From an uncultured Alistipes sp. (GTDB taxonomy: Bacteria; Bacteroidota; Bacteroidia; Bacteroidales; Rikenellaceae), in NCBI GenBank assembly GCA_947178455.1, contig CAMWYI010000016.1, positions 1-19,597 on the forward strand: 19,597 nucleotides of DNA, given 5' to 3'. Under the pieces are notes generated by a model that was given only the letters and a program-made list of their open reading frames with translations, did no database searches and was not told where the DNA came from. Numbering within the stretch: position 1 is the stretch's first letter; the number at the start of each line of letters is the position of its first letter. Below, piece by piece: positions 1 through 7,960 of the stretch. The position numbers and the translations under genes were made by a program.

Positions 1-2
1 CG

Positions 3-1217
3 AAATCGCCGAGCGACGTGCAGTTGGCCGCTTCGTCGCAGGCCGATGTGCTCGCGTGGTGCGCCAGAGAGATGGAGGCTTGCGTGCCGGCACTGGCTCC
101 GACGCTCGACAATGCTCCGTCGCGTGTGACGCAGAGTGCGGCGCAAGGAATTTTGGCCCGCGTCTATCTTTTCATGGCCGGTCAGTCGGTCACCGGTTTC
201 GATTCGGCAGCCATGTACGAGAAAGCCGCCTACTGGGCTAAACAGGTCATCGAAAGCGGGCTGCATCAGCTCAATCCGAGCTATTCGGATGTCTTCATTA
301 AGATGATTAAAGACGAGTACGACACGGAGTTCCGCGAATCCATTTGGGAGGTCGACTTCAAGGGCGACCGCACGACCGATTGGACGAACGGCCGTATCGG
401 CGACCTGATTGGCATGCAGAACACCAGTACGGTCGACTCGAATTTCAGCGAGTGGAACTGCAATTATTCCTACGCATTCTACAACGGTTCGTTGAAATTG
501 TGGGATTTGTACTGGCGCACCGACCGTACGGACGACGAGAACGAGTCGGAACTCGAAATCACCGACGTGCGGCAGGATTGGAACATGGCGCCGTACAATT
601 ATTCGGGTTATAAGGGCGATTATTATGCGCTTTGCATAGCCGGTTACGACAAAGCGCCGTTCGTGTTCGACAAAAAATCGTCGTTGGACTATCCGACGGC
701 CGCCGCCGGTCAGCGCAACGCGTCGAAATGGCGTCGCGAGGTGATTTACGAAGGACATCAGAACGCCAAAAACCTCTATACGGGCATCAACTTCCCCTTG
801 CTGCGTTATTCCGACGTGCTGTTGATGTACGCCGAAGCCATTAACGAAGTTTCGGCCGCCAACGCGGGCGAAGCCTACGACTACGTGAAGCTGGTACGCG
901 ACCGTGCCGGCATCGCCACCCGCGCCAAGAGCGAATACGCTTCGCAGGAGGCCATGCGCCAGTTCGTGCGCAACGAGCGCGGCCGCGAACTCTGTTTCGA
1001 GGCGCTGCGCAAGTACGACCTGATTCGCTGGGGCATCTTCGTCGACGAGATGCGCAAATACACCCAGTGGCAGAGCGACGCACGCTGGAGCGGCAACGCA
1101 ATGGCCACGCGTGCCGCAGTCATCGGCTCCAACATTCAGGGAAAACACATCTACCAACCCATACCGGCTACGGAATTGGGCGTCAACAAGCTGCTCAAGC
1201 AGAACCCGATGTGGTAG
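3..1217 (+). CDS. SusD/RagB-family outer-membrane nutrient-binding lipoprotein (5' end missing)
   Basis: The frame is open to the left edge, so the N-terminus with signal peptide and lipid-anchored cysteine lies outside; about 404 residues are visible. SusD proteins sit on the cell surface on top of a SusC TonB-dependent transporter and capture glycans or peptides. The C-terminal half carries family hallmarks: a YSDVLLMYAEAINE segment, the VRDRAGI stretch, the RNERGRELCFEALRKYDLIRWG block, and a C-terminus with QPIPATELGVNK and QNPMW. The N-terminal visible part fits the helical TPR-like scaffold (LARVYLFMAGQ, then YWAKQVIESG). A SusC gene is expected just upstream but cannot be seen. The next gene starts 26 bases downstream and probably shares its transcript. 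The substrate cannot be told because no degrading enzyme is in view. Confidence 0.93.
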   Translation, partial: KSPSDVQLAASSQADVLAWCAREMEACVPALAPTLDNAPSRVTQSAAQGILARVYLFMAGQSVTGFDSAAMYEKAAYWAKQVIESGLHQLNPSYSDVFIKMIKDEYDTEFRESIWEVDFKGDRTTDWTNGRIGDLIGMQNTSTVDSNFSEWNCNYSYAFYNGSLKLWDLYWRTDRTDDENESELEITDVRQDWNMAPYNYSGYKGDYYALCIAGYDKAPFVFDKKSSLDYPTAAAGQRNASKWRREVIYEGHQNAKNLYTGINFPLLRYSDVLLMYAEAINEVSAANAGEAYDYVKLVRDRAGIATRAKSEYASQEAMRQFVRNERGRELCFEALRKYDLIRWGIFVDEMRKYTQWQSDARWSGNAMATRAAVIGSNIQGKHIYQPIPATELGVNKLLKQNPMW

Positions 1218-1243
1218 TCTAACAGTCAAACGATTTTACGGAT

Positions 1244-2260
1244 ATGAAAAACTATCGGTTCGCAATAACGGCACTGCTGGCCGCCGCTTGTCTGGCGGTC
1301 GCGTGCGAGGAGGACATCCTGCGCGATGTCGAAGAGTGCTACATCACGCTCGACACGGAGAATACCTACACCGTCGGGCAGGAGGTGAAGTTCAACATCA
1401 AGGGCAATCCCGATTACGTCTACTTCTTCCCGGGCGATACCAGCCACCAGTACGAGTATCGCGACCGCACGACCGTGGCGATGGAGGACTTGGAAACATG
1501 TCGATTGGTGGTCGAGTATCAGGCCCGTTACGGCAATCCGGGCGCACTCGACGTGTATGCGTCAAAGACGTTCGAGGGACTGAACGGCGACGATGCCGAG
1601 GCTGACTTGAAGACGATGCAAGACATCGAGGCAAGCATCGGCGAGGACGGACAGATTCCGGGCTGGGACAAACTTCCTTATAACGAGGGAGCCAGCACGG
1701 TATGGACGACGCAGGAATACGACATTACGGATTATGCCGACAGTTTCTGTCTGGCGTTCCACTGGCATCCGGCTGCGTTCAATGCGACGCAGCGCACCTA
1801 CTGGATCAATTATTCGGTGAAGACCAAGTTCCGGGGCTACGACGAGGTGACGACGCAAGGTACGGCGTTGGGAATGACCTCGGTGAGCATGAATGTCGGC
1901 GATGACCCGAAAATCACCGATGCCTACTACAAGAACAACGGTAATGGTACGGTGCGATTCAACAGCGATTACCACATCAATATGCAGGGTGTCGGTGCCG
2001 ATGTGTTGAAGTATGCACTCAATTCTTGGGTTTTGACGAAACCGCAGCCGCTGAACCACGTCTCGCCCGATACGGGATTCTCGGTCAAAGCGGCAGCCGA
2101 CGACATCACCGAGTACAGCTATGCCTACGAGAAGCCGGGAACCTATGAAGCGACCTTTATGATTACCAACGGCAATTATCAGGGCGCTGAACGGAAAATC
2201 CAAAAGATGATAATCAACATCATCGACCCGATCGGGATTGAGGATACGCCTGCCGAATAA
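1244..2260 (+). CDS. DUF5017-like surface lipoprotein of a SusCD locus
   Basis: A 338-residue protein. Residues 1-20 form a lipoprotein signal peptide (MKNYRF, hydrophobic core, LAVA before Cys21), and the cysteine is followed by acidic residues (EEDIL), as in Bacteroidota lipoproteins sent to the cell surface. The segment at residues 41-65, with VGQEVKFNIKGNPDYVYFFPGD and then YEYRDR, resembles the DUF5017 family, whose genes often follow susD. The middle part looks like a carbohydrate-binding-type beta sandwich, and the end (YEKPGTYEATFMITNG) resembles a PKD or immunoglobulin-like strand pair. The likely role is an accessory glycan-binding surface protein working with SusCD. The start is the first ATG after susD and gives a proper signal peptide. 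A strong terminator follows 14 bases after the stop. The family name is from memory of motifs and the ligand is unknown. Confidence 0.75.
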   Translation: MKNYRFAITALLAAACLAVACEEDILRDVEECYITLDTENTYTVGQEVKFNIKGNPDYVYFFPGDTSHQYEYRDRTTVAMEDLETCRLVVEYQARYGNPGALDVYASKTFEGLNGDDAEADLKTMQDIEASIGEDGQIPGWDKLPYNEGASTVWTTQEYDITDYADSFCLAFHWHPAAFNATQRTYWINYSVKTKFRGYDEVTTQGTALGMTSVSMNVGDDPKITDAYYKNNGNGTVRFNSDYHINMQGVGADVLKYALNSWVLTKPQPLNHVSPDTGFSVKAAADDITEYSYAYEKPGTYEATFMITNGNYQGAERKIQKMIINIIDPIGIEDTPAE

Positions 2261-2273
2261 GGTTTGAGATGCA

Positions 2274-2311
2274 CACAAAAAAACCTGCCGTTATCGGCAG
2301 GTTTTTTTGTG
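2274..2311. terminator. Bidirectional rho-independent terminator
   Basis: The stem CCTGCCG / CGGCAGG (2284-2290 and 2295-2301) has a TTAT loop and is flanked by seven A on the left and seven T on the right, which extend the stem and give a T tract on both strands. It lies between two converging genes, so it can end both the lipoprotein operon (+) and the rnf operon (-). Confidence 0.93.
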
Positions 2312-2326
2312 CTTGATTGCGTGGGC

Positions 2327-2908
2327 TTAACCCACCAGTCCCGAGAAACCCATGAATGCCATAGCGAGGATGCCCGCCGTAATCAGTGCGATAGGCACGC
2401 CTTTGAACGCTTTGGGCACGTCCTCGAACTCCAACCGCTCGCGGATGCCGGCGAAGAGCACCAGCGCCAGCGCGAAGCCGAGCGCCGTAGCTACCGAATA
2501 AGTAACGCTCTGCAAGAGGTTGAACTCTTTTTGAATCATCAGAATGGCGACGCCTAATACGGCGCAGTTCGTCGTAATTAGCGGCAGGAAGATACCCAGC
2601 GCCTGATACAGCGACGGCGAAACCTTTTTGAGGATGATTTCGACCATTTGCACCAATGCGGCGATGACCAGAATGAAGACGATCGTCTGCATGTAAACGA
2701 TGTCGAGCGGTACGAGCACATAGGTTTGAATCAGCCATGCCACGACCGCTGCAATGGCCATGACGAAGGTCACGGCAGCACCCATGCCGAGCGAAGTTTC
2801 GACCTTCGACGATACGCCCAAGAAGGGGCAGATGCCGAGGAATTGCGCCAGTACGACGTTGTTGACGAAGATGGCGCCGATGATAATGGCGAAATAGGAC
2901 AGCTCCAT
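2327..2908 (-). CDS. rnfA: Ion-translocating oxidoreductase complex subunit RnfA
   Basis: A 193-residue integral membrane subunit of the Rnf complex, which couples electron flow between ferredoxin and NAD to ion pumping. The usual six-helix architecture and length are present. Conserved half-helix motifs are FLGICPFLGVS (residues 23-33, Cys27) and TTNCAVLGVA (residues 112-121, Cys115). By homology with Rnf and Nqr structures, these cysteines and the matching pair in RnfE hold an iron-sulfur cluster inside the membrane. It starts 2 bases after the rnfE stop and is the last gene of the cluster, 16 bases before a terminator. RnfA and RnfE are paralogues; the name follows gene order and the ELSYFAIIIGAIFVNNVVLAQ start typical of RnfA. 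Confidence 0.96.
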   Translation of the reverse strand: MELSYFAIIIGAIFVNNVVLAQFLGICPFLGVSSKVETSLGMGAAVTFVMAIAAVVAWLIQTYVLVPLDIVYMQTIVFILVIAALVQMVEIILKKVSPSLYQALGIFLPLITTNCAVLGVAILMIQKEFNLLQSVTYSVATALGFALALVLFAGIRERLEFEDVPKAFKGVPIALITAGILAMAFMGFSGLVG

Positions 2909-2910
2909 GA

Positions 2911-3495
2911 CTATTTTTTGGCTAATTTGTTAAACAATACCATTAAATACCCGAGTACTAAAAATGCCCCCGGTGCCAGCACGAAAATCAACGGCATGTA
3001 GTCGCCGATGCCGAAACTGTATCCGAATACGGCTCCGCTGCCGAGCATCTCGCGCACTGCGCCGACGACCGTCAGCGAGAGCGTGAAGCCCAAGCCGATG
3101 CCGATGCCGTCGAGCATCGAGTCGAACGGGTTGTTCTTGGAAGCGAAGGCTTCGGCGCGGCCCAGGATGATGCAGTTCACCACGATGAGCGGGATGAAGA
3201 CGCCGAGCGACGCATAGAGTGCCGGTACGAACGCCTGCATCAGCATCTGGATAATCGTCACGAACGATGCGATGATGACGATGAACGCCGGAATACGCAC
3301 CTTGTCGGGAATGATGTTCTTGACCAGCGAGATGACCAAGTTCGACAGAATCAGTACGGCCATCGTCGCCAGTCCCATGCCCATGCCGTTTTCGGCCGAG
3401 GTGGTCGTACCCAGCGTCGGGCACATGCCCAGCACCAGCACGAACGTCGGGTTGTTCTTGATGATGCCGTTCCAAATAATTTTCAGTTTGTTCAT
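2911..3495 (-). CDS. rnfE: Ion-translocating oxidoreductase complex subunit RnfE
   Basis: A 194-residue membrane subunit paired with RnfA. It shows the LGMCPTLGTTTSAENGMGMG motif (residues 22-41, Cys25) and VVNCIILGRAEAFASKN (residues 105-121, Cys108), both typical of RnfE/NqrD. The two cysteines correspond to the intramembrane iron-sulfur site shared with RnfA. The start codon overlaps the rnfG stop in an ATGA arrangement (3492-3495), which points to translational coupling. The length is usual for the family, and nothing looks damaged. Confidence 0.96.
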   Translation of the reverse strand: MNKLKIIWNGIIKNNPTFVLVLGMCPTLGTTTSAENGMGMGLATMAVLILSNLVISLVKNIIPDKVRIPAFIVIIASFVTIIQMLMQAFVPALYASLGVFIPLIVVNCIILGRAEAFASKNNPFDSMLDGIGIGLGFTLSLTVVGAVREMLGSGAVFGYSFGIGDYMPLIFVLAPGAFLVLGYLMVLFNKLAKK

Positions 3496-4124
3496 TGCTT
3501 ACCTCCTTCCTGTGCTTCGGTTTCGGCGGTCGCCGTGTCGACGGCCGGTTCGCCGGCGGATACCTGCTTGTAGGCCGCCCATGCGCGGTTCACGGCATCG
3601 ACATAGGCGCGCGACGAAATGGTCGCCGCCGTCAGGGCATCGACATCGCCGCCGTCTTTCTTGACGGCCAGTTTCCCGTCGACCAGTTGTTTGTCGGCCA
3701 GTTGCTGGCCTTTGACGCTCATGAGCAGCGGGTTGCCCTCGTCGGTCATTTTGGTGCCGAGACCGGGCGTTTCGCTCTGTTCCAGCACGTTGACGTTGAT
3801 GACCTCACCGGCGGGCGTGAACCCGACCATGAGCCGCACGTTGCCGCCGAATCCCTTTTTGGTCATCGTCTCTACGGCATAACCGGCCACTTCGTCGTCT
3901 TTGGTCGCGGTGTAGACCGTAATCGGGAGCTCGTCGATGCTCAATGCTTCGGTCGTCGTTTCGTCGAATGCGGGCAGCACCTCGTTCAGCGCCGCAATCG
4001 TCGCCGCCTCTTTGGCTTTGGCGATAGGCTCTTCGGTAATCCGATTGACGACGCCCACACCGGCCGAAGCCACGAGCGTGATGCCGAACAGGACGGCCGT
4101 CATGTTTTTCAGTGTACTTTTCAT
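3492..4124 (-). CDS. rnfG: Rnf complex subunit RnfG, covalent-FMN protein
   Basis: A 210-residue protein with one N-terminal membrane helix (about residues 10-26) and an extracytoplasmic FMN-binding domain. The family motif SETPGLGTKM is at residues 117-126. The site for covalent FMN attachment is DALTAATISSRA (residues 162-173): Thr168 is the expected flavin-bearing residue, put on by an ApbE-type transferase not seen here. The usual glycine in S/T-G-A-T is alanine here (TAAT). The tail after residue 190 is Glu/Ala-rich. The gene lies 18 bases after rnfD and overlaps rnfE by 4 bases. RnfG passes electrons between the flavin of RnfD and the rest of the complex. Confidence 0.95.
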   Translation of the reverse strand: MKSTLKNMTAVLFGITLVASAGVGVVNRITEEPIAKAKEAATIAALNEVLPAFDETTTEALSIDELPITVYTATKDDEVAGYAVETMTKKGFGGNVRLMVGFTPAGEVINVNVLEQSETPGLGTKMTDEGNPLLMSVKGQQLADKQLVDGKLAVKKDGGDVDALTAATISSRAYVDAVNRAWAAYKQVSAGEPAVDTATAETEAQEGGKQ

Positions 4125-4142
4125 AAGTTCGCCTCCTCTACA

Positions 4143-5099
4143 TTATTTGACGCCGAAACGTTTTGGTTTGATATACTTGTTGAGCAGGGGCACCACCGAG
4201 TTCATAATCAGGATGGCGAACGACATGCCTTCGGGGTAGGAGCCCCACAGACGGATGCACATCGTGATGACACCGATGCCCACAGCGAAGATGATGCCGC
4301 CCTTGATTGTCATCGGAGAGGTCGAGTAGTCCGTCGCCATGAAAATCGAGCCGAGCAGTGCACCGCCTGCCAGTACGTGGAACAGCGGCAGCTGCCACAG
4401 CAGGTCGCCTTGTGCGCCGTTGGCCCAGCCGACGATTGCGGCGAATGCGGCCATTGTTACGAGAATCGTTACGGGGATGTGCCACGTGATGACCTTGCGC
4501 CACAACAGATAGACGAATCCGATGAGCAGGGCCAGCGAAGCGACTTCACCGAGTGAACCGGGCATGTTGCCGAGCATCAAATCCTGCACGCCGACGATGT
4601 TGACCGAAGCGCCGTATTTCACGGCCGCCAGCGGTGTGGCGCCGGACAAAGCGTCGAGGCCCTCGACTTCGGGGAACGAAGCCATTTGCACGGGGTAGGC
4701 AATCAGCAGGAACACACGGCCGACCAGCGCGGGGTTGAACGGGTTTTTGCCCAGTCCGCCGAACGACATCTTGGCGATGCCGATAGCGACGAATGCGCCG
4801 ATGACGATGATCCACCAAGGAATCGTAGCCGGAAGGTTGAACGCCAGCAGCATACCGGTAACGACGGCCGACCAGTTGCCGACGGTCTGCGGGCCGCGCA
4901 CGATGAAGCGCTGGATGAGGTACTCGAATGCCACGCAGGCCAGAATCGACACGGCGGTGACGAAAATCACGTTCGCCCCGAACACGACGGTCGAAACGAC
5001 CAGCGCAGGCAGCAGGGCGATGACCACATCGCGCATGATGCTCGCCGTCGACCGGTCGGTCTGCACGTGGGGCGAGGGTGCTATAATCAGATTTTTCAT
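4143..5099 (-). CDS. rnfD: Rnf complex subunit RnfD, flavin-bearing membrane protein
   Basis: A 318-residue polytopic membrane subunit with about nine to ten helices, of the RnfD/NqrB family. Recognisable blocks are the start APSPHVQTDRSTASIMRDVVIALLPA, GGLGKNPFNPALVGRVFLL (residues 114-132), the covalent-FMN motif LSGATPLAA (residues 151-159, with Thr155 as expected attachment residue), MATDYSTSP (residues 254-262) and GSYPEGMSFAILIMN (residues 286-300). The same kind of ApbE flavin transfer as for RnfG is expected. It starts 25 bases after the rnfC stop. Length and motifs are normal, so this subunit should be functional. Confidence 0.96.
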   Translation of the reverse strand: MKNLIIAPSPHVQTDRSTASIMRDVVIALLPALVVSTVVFGANVIFVTAVSILACVAFEYLIQRFIVRGPQTVGNWSAVVTGMLLAFNLPATIPWWIIVIGAFVAIGIAKMSFGGLGKNPFNPALVGRVFLLIAYPVQMASFPEVEGLDALSGATPLAAVKYGASVNIVGVQDLMLGNMPGSLGEVASLALLIGFVYLLWRKVITWHIPVTILVTMAAFAAIVGWANGAQGDLLWQLPLFHVLAGGALLGSIFMATDYSTSPMTIKGGIIFAVGIGVITMCIRLWGSYPEGMSFAILIMNSVVPLLNKYIKPKRFGVK

Positions 5100-5124
5100 T
5101 GTTTTATTAAGTGAGTTACAGGGT

Positions 5125-6480
5125 TTATTTTTGCGGGGCAGGAGTTGCGGCTGCGGCGCGGGCGCGGATGATACCCATGACGGTCTGTTTTCCGAGCCGA
5201 ATCCAGTCCAGCAGCGGCAGATAGGCGGGGCAGGTCGCTTGGCACGAACCGCACTCGATGCACGACGTGACCATTTGTGCTTCGACTTCCTCCAAGCCTT
5301 TCTTCTGCGTCATCTTCGAGAGGTAGTAGGGTTCCAGTCCCATCGGGCAGGCCGATACGCACTTCGCGCACTTGATGCACTGCGTGGCGGTGCGGCGGGC
5401 GGCGTCGCGGCCGCTCATGACCGTGATGCCCGAGCAGCCTTTCGTGACGGGCGAGTCGAGGTTGCACATCGCACGACCCATCATCGGACCGCCGTTGATG
5501 ACCTTGCCAGCGTCTTCGGGCAGACCTCCGGCCGCTTCCAACAGCGTCGAAATCGGCGTACCCATGCGCGTCAGCAGGTTCTTCGGTTCTTTCATTCCTT
5601 TGCCCGTGACGGTTACGACCCGTTCGATGAGGGGCTTGTTCTTCTGCACGGCCTCGTAAACGGCGACGGTCGTCGAAGCGTTGCAAACCACTGCGCCCAC
5701 GTCGATAGGCAGTGCGGGCGGGGGCGGAACCTGACGCCCCGTGACGGCTGCAATCAGCTGTTTTTCACCGCCCTGCGGGTATTTCACCATCAAGGGCTGC
5801 ACTTTGATGCCTTTGTACTCGGCGACGAGCTTTTTCAGATGTTCGATTGCGTCGGGTTTGTTGTTTTCGATGCCGATGACGGCTTTCTCGACGCCCAGCG
5901 CCTTCATCAGAATGGTGACGCCCACGACCAGCTCCTCGCCGCGCTCCAACATCGTGCGGTGGTCGGAGGTCAGGTAGGGTTCGCACTCCACACCGTTGAT
6001 AATCAGCACTTCGGCTTTCTTGCCGGGAGGCACCGACAGCTTCACGTGCGTGGGGAACGTCGCACCGCCCATACCGACGATGCCGGCATCCTTGATTTTA
6101 GCGATGATGTCCTGTGCCGACAGCGTGCACTCCTTGACGAGCGTGGGCGTGCGGTCGATGCCTTCGGCCCATTCGTCGCCGTCGCGTTCGATCGTAATCA
6201 TCGGCTGGCGCAGGCCCTGTCCGTTGGCCACGAGGTCGACGGACTTCACCGTACCCGAAATGGGCGAGTGGATGTTGGCCGACATGAAACTGCCCGCTTC
6301 GGCGATGAGCTGCCCCGTGACGACCTTGTCGCCTTTGGCGACTTTGGCCACGGCCGGCGCACCGATGTGCTGGGCGAGCGGAATGTTCACCACCTCCGGC
6401 AACGGAAGCACCTCGATGGGCTTCGCGCAACTCAACTTGTTTTCCGACGGATGAACTCCGCCTATGGGAAATGTTTTCAT
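5125..6480 (-). CDS. rnfC: Rnf complex subunit RnfC, NADH-binding iron-sulfur protein
   Basis: A 451-residue cytoplasmic-side subunit that binds NAD(H) and FMN like the NuoF/Nqo1 family. The glycine-rich segment GIVGMGGATFPTHVK (residues 133-147) and INGVECEPYLTSDHR (residues 161-175) form the nucleotide and flavin site. Two [4Fe-4S] motifs follow: Cys368, 371, 374, 378 and Cys407, 410, 413, 417. The N-terminus has the RnfC barrel-sandwich region with HSPISGTVKSV (residues 71-81). It lacks the long repeat-rich C-terminal extension of gammaproteobacterial RnfC and ends in a short Ala/Pro tail. It sits between rnfB and rnfD with gaps of 30 and 25 bases. Confidence 0.97.
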   Translation of the reverse strand: MKTFPIGGVHPSENKLSCAKPIEVLPLPEVVNIPLAQHIGAPAVAKVAKGDKVVTGQLIAEAGSFMSANIHSPISGTVKSVDLVANGQGLRQPMITIERDGDEWAEGIDRTPTLVKECTLSAQDIIAKIKDAGIVGMGGATFPTHVKLSVPPGKKAEVLIINGVECEPYLTSDHRTMLERGEELVVGVTILMKALGVEKAVIGIENNKPDAIEHLKKLVAEYKGIKVQPLMVKYPQGGEKQLIAAVTGRQVPPPPALPIDVGAVVCNASTTVAVYEAVQKNKPLIERVVTVTGKGMKEPKNLLTRMGTPISTLLEAAGGLPEDAGKVINGGPMMGRAMCNLDSPVTKGCSGITVMSGRDAARRTATQCIKCAKCVSACPMGLEPYYLSKMTQKKGLEEVEAQMVTSCIECGSCQATCPAYLPLLDWIRLGKQTVMGIIRARAAAATPAPQK

Positions 6481-6510
6481 AAGTCTTCGTAAATTATTGC
6501 ATGGGGAGAA

Positions 6511-7458
6511 CTATTCGGTTGCCGTTTTCTTGGTCGGCGTCGCTTTTTTCGCGGCGGGTTTCGGCTTCGCATCCGTCTTGGCGGCCGTGTCGGCTGCGGG
6601 GGCTGCCGGTGCGGCGGGAGCTTTGGGCTCTTTGGGCAGCGGCTCCATGTTCACCAGCTTGATAGCACCCGTCGGGCACTCGTTCACGCACTTGCGGCAC
6701 AGCTTGCACTTCTGTGGGTCGATGTAGGCGAGGTTGTTCTCCACCGTGATAGCTCCGAACTGGCAGACTTTCTCGCACTTGCCGCAGCCGATGCAGCCCG
6801 CTTTGCAGGCTTTCATCACGACGGCGCCCTTGTCTTTCGAGACGCATCCCACGTACACGGCGCGGTCTTTCGGCCACTTCTTGCGCAGTTCGATGATGTT
6901 TTTCGGGCAGGCTTTGACGCACGCGCCGCAGGCCGTACACTTGTCGGGGTCGACGGCGGGCAGACCCGTCGCCGGATCGACATGAATGGCGTCGAATGCG
7001 CACGCGACCTCGCAATCGCCGAAGCCGAGACATCCGAATGCGCAACCCGTTTCGCCGACATAGAGCGATGCAGCGACGGCGCACGATTTCGCGCCGTTAT
7101 ATTCGTTCGTGCGGGGACGTTTGTCGCATGTGCCGCCGCAGCGGACGGTGGCGGTCTGCGGTTCTTTTTCGGCGGCCGCCTTGCCCAAATAGGTGGCTAC
7201 GGCTTTCATGGTGCTGTTGCCGCCGACCGGACACGAGAGCGACGAGATGTCGTCGTTCTTCACGAGCGCATCGGCCATCGCGCGGCATCCGGCGAATCCG
7301 CATCCGCCGCAGTTTGCGCCGGGAAGCATCTTCTCCACCTCGTCGATGCGCGGATCCTCTTCGACGCGGAATTTCTGTGCCACGAAGTAGAGAATGACCG
7401 CTGCAAGCACACCCAACACGCACAGTGTCAGGATGGTGTAAAGTAATACTGCGTTCAT
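6511..7458 (-). CDS. rnfB: Rnf complex subunit RnfB, multi-cluster ferredoxin-type protein
   Basis: A 315-residue electron-entry subunit. Residues 5-27 form a membrane anchor. A four-iron Fes domain follows (Cys50, 53, 58, 76 in CGGCGFAGCRAMADAL and SCPVGG). Four more cysteine groups match ferredoxin-type [4Fe-4S] sites: 139/143/149/153, 174/177/180/184, 222/225/228/232 and 251/254/257/261. RnfB is thought to take electrons from, or give them to, soluble ferredoxin. From about residue 271 the chain becomes a Pro/Ala/Lys-rich low-complexity tail that ends KKTATE; it is not part of any cluster domain. The start overlaps the RseC-family stop as ATGA (7455-7458), suggesting coupled translation. 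Confidence 0.96.
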   Translation of the reverse strand: MNAVLLYTILTLCVLGVLAAVILYFVAQKFRVEEDPRIDEVEKMLPGANCGGCGFAGCRAMADALVKNDDISSLSCPVGGNSTMKAVATYLGKAAAEKEPQTATVRCGGTCDKRPRTNEYNGAKSCAVAASLYVGETGCAFGCLGFGDCEVACAFDAIHVDPATGLPAVDPDKCTACGACVKACPKNIIELRKKWPKDRAVYVGCVSKDKGAVVMKACKAGCIGCGKCEKVCQFGAITVENNLAYIDPQKCKLCRKCVNECPTGAIKLVNMEPLPKEPKAPAAPAAPAADTAAKTDAKPKPAAKKATPTKKTATE

Positions 7459-7874
7459 TGATTTTTAGTGATTGTGAATTGAATTGTGTGTTCGATTTTG
7501 TGGCGCATGGACCATAGTGCGCCGTAGTAGCCTGCCACACTGCCCAGTGCGGCCGCAGCGCCTGCCGCTTCGTCCCAGCCGAGCCAGCCGACCGTAATCA
7601 GCAGTACCCCCATGAGCACGACCAGCGCGCCGACATACCCCAATACGACGGCCCGTGCTCCCGCACTGCGCCGTATGCCGACCGTTACGTCGTCGCCCGC
7701 AGCGTATTGCGCGGCATCGGCGCACCGCACGACGACGGTTTTTTCCTGCGCTTCGGACAGTCCGCACGCCTGCCGTGCCTTGCAGCTGCCGCAGGCGCTC
7801 GACGAGGTAATCGTAACGTAAACCGTGTCGGATTCGACGCGTTCGACGCGTCCCGTATGTTCGATTTGCTTCAT
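7455..7874 (-). CDS. RseC/MucC-family membrane protein (SoxR-reducing system family)
   Basis: A 139-residue protein of the RseC family (PF04246 type). The soluble N-terminus carries the family cysteine set ACGSCKARQACGLSE (Cys28, 31, 37), which could bind metal or a cluster. Two membrane helices follow (about residues 73-95 and 100-118), then a short positively charged end. In proteobacteria RseC helps a Rnf-like complex reduce SoxR and affects sigma-E; in Bacteroidota a homologue is commonly encoded next to rnfB, so a role in assembly or electron transfer of Rnf is a reasonable inference. Its stop overlaps the rnfB start by 4 bases. It lies 86 bases after nadE with no terminator or clear promoter between them. 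Confidence 0.88.
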   Translation of the reverse strand: MKQIEHTGRVERVESDTVYVTITSSSACGSCKARQACGLSEAQEKTVVVRCADAAQYAAGDDVTVGIRRSAGARAVVLGYVGALVVLMGVLLITVGWLGWDEAAGAAAALGSVAGYYGALWSMRHKIEHTIQFTITKNQ

Positions 7875-7960
7875 TTATCTTCGTTGTGCCGGTCGGCTGT
7901 CGTTCGCGGCCGCATGGGGCAGCCCGCCTGCGATTCGCCGACGCGGGTACAGGGTTTTCG

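Noticed and set aside
4735..6492. 585-codon open frame on the plus strand opposite rnfD and rnfC
   Set aside because: It spans two unrelated genes on the other strand and has shadow-like composition; the minus-strand genes carry clear motifs.
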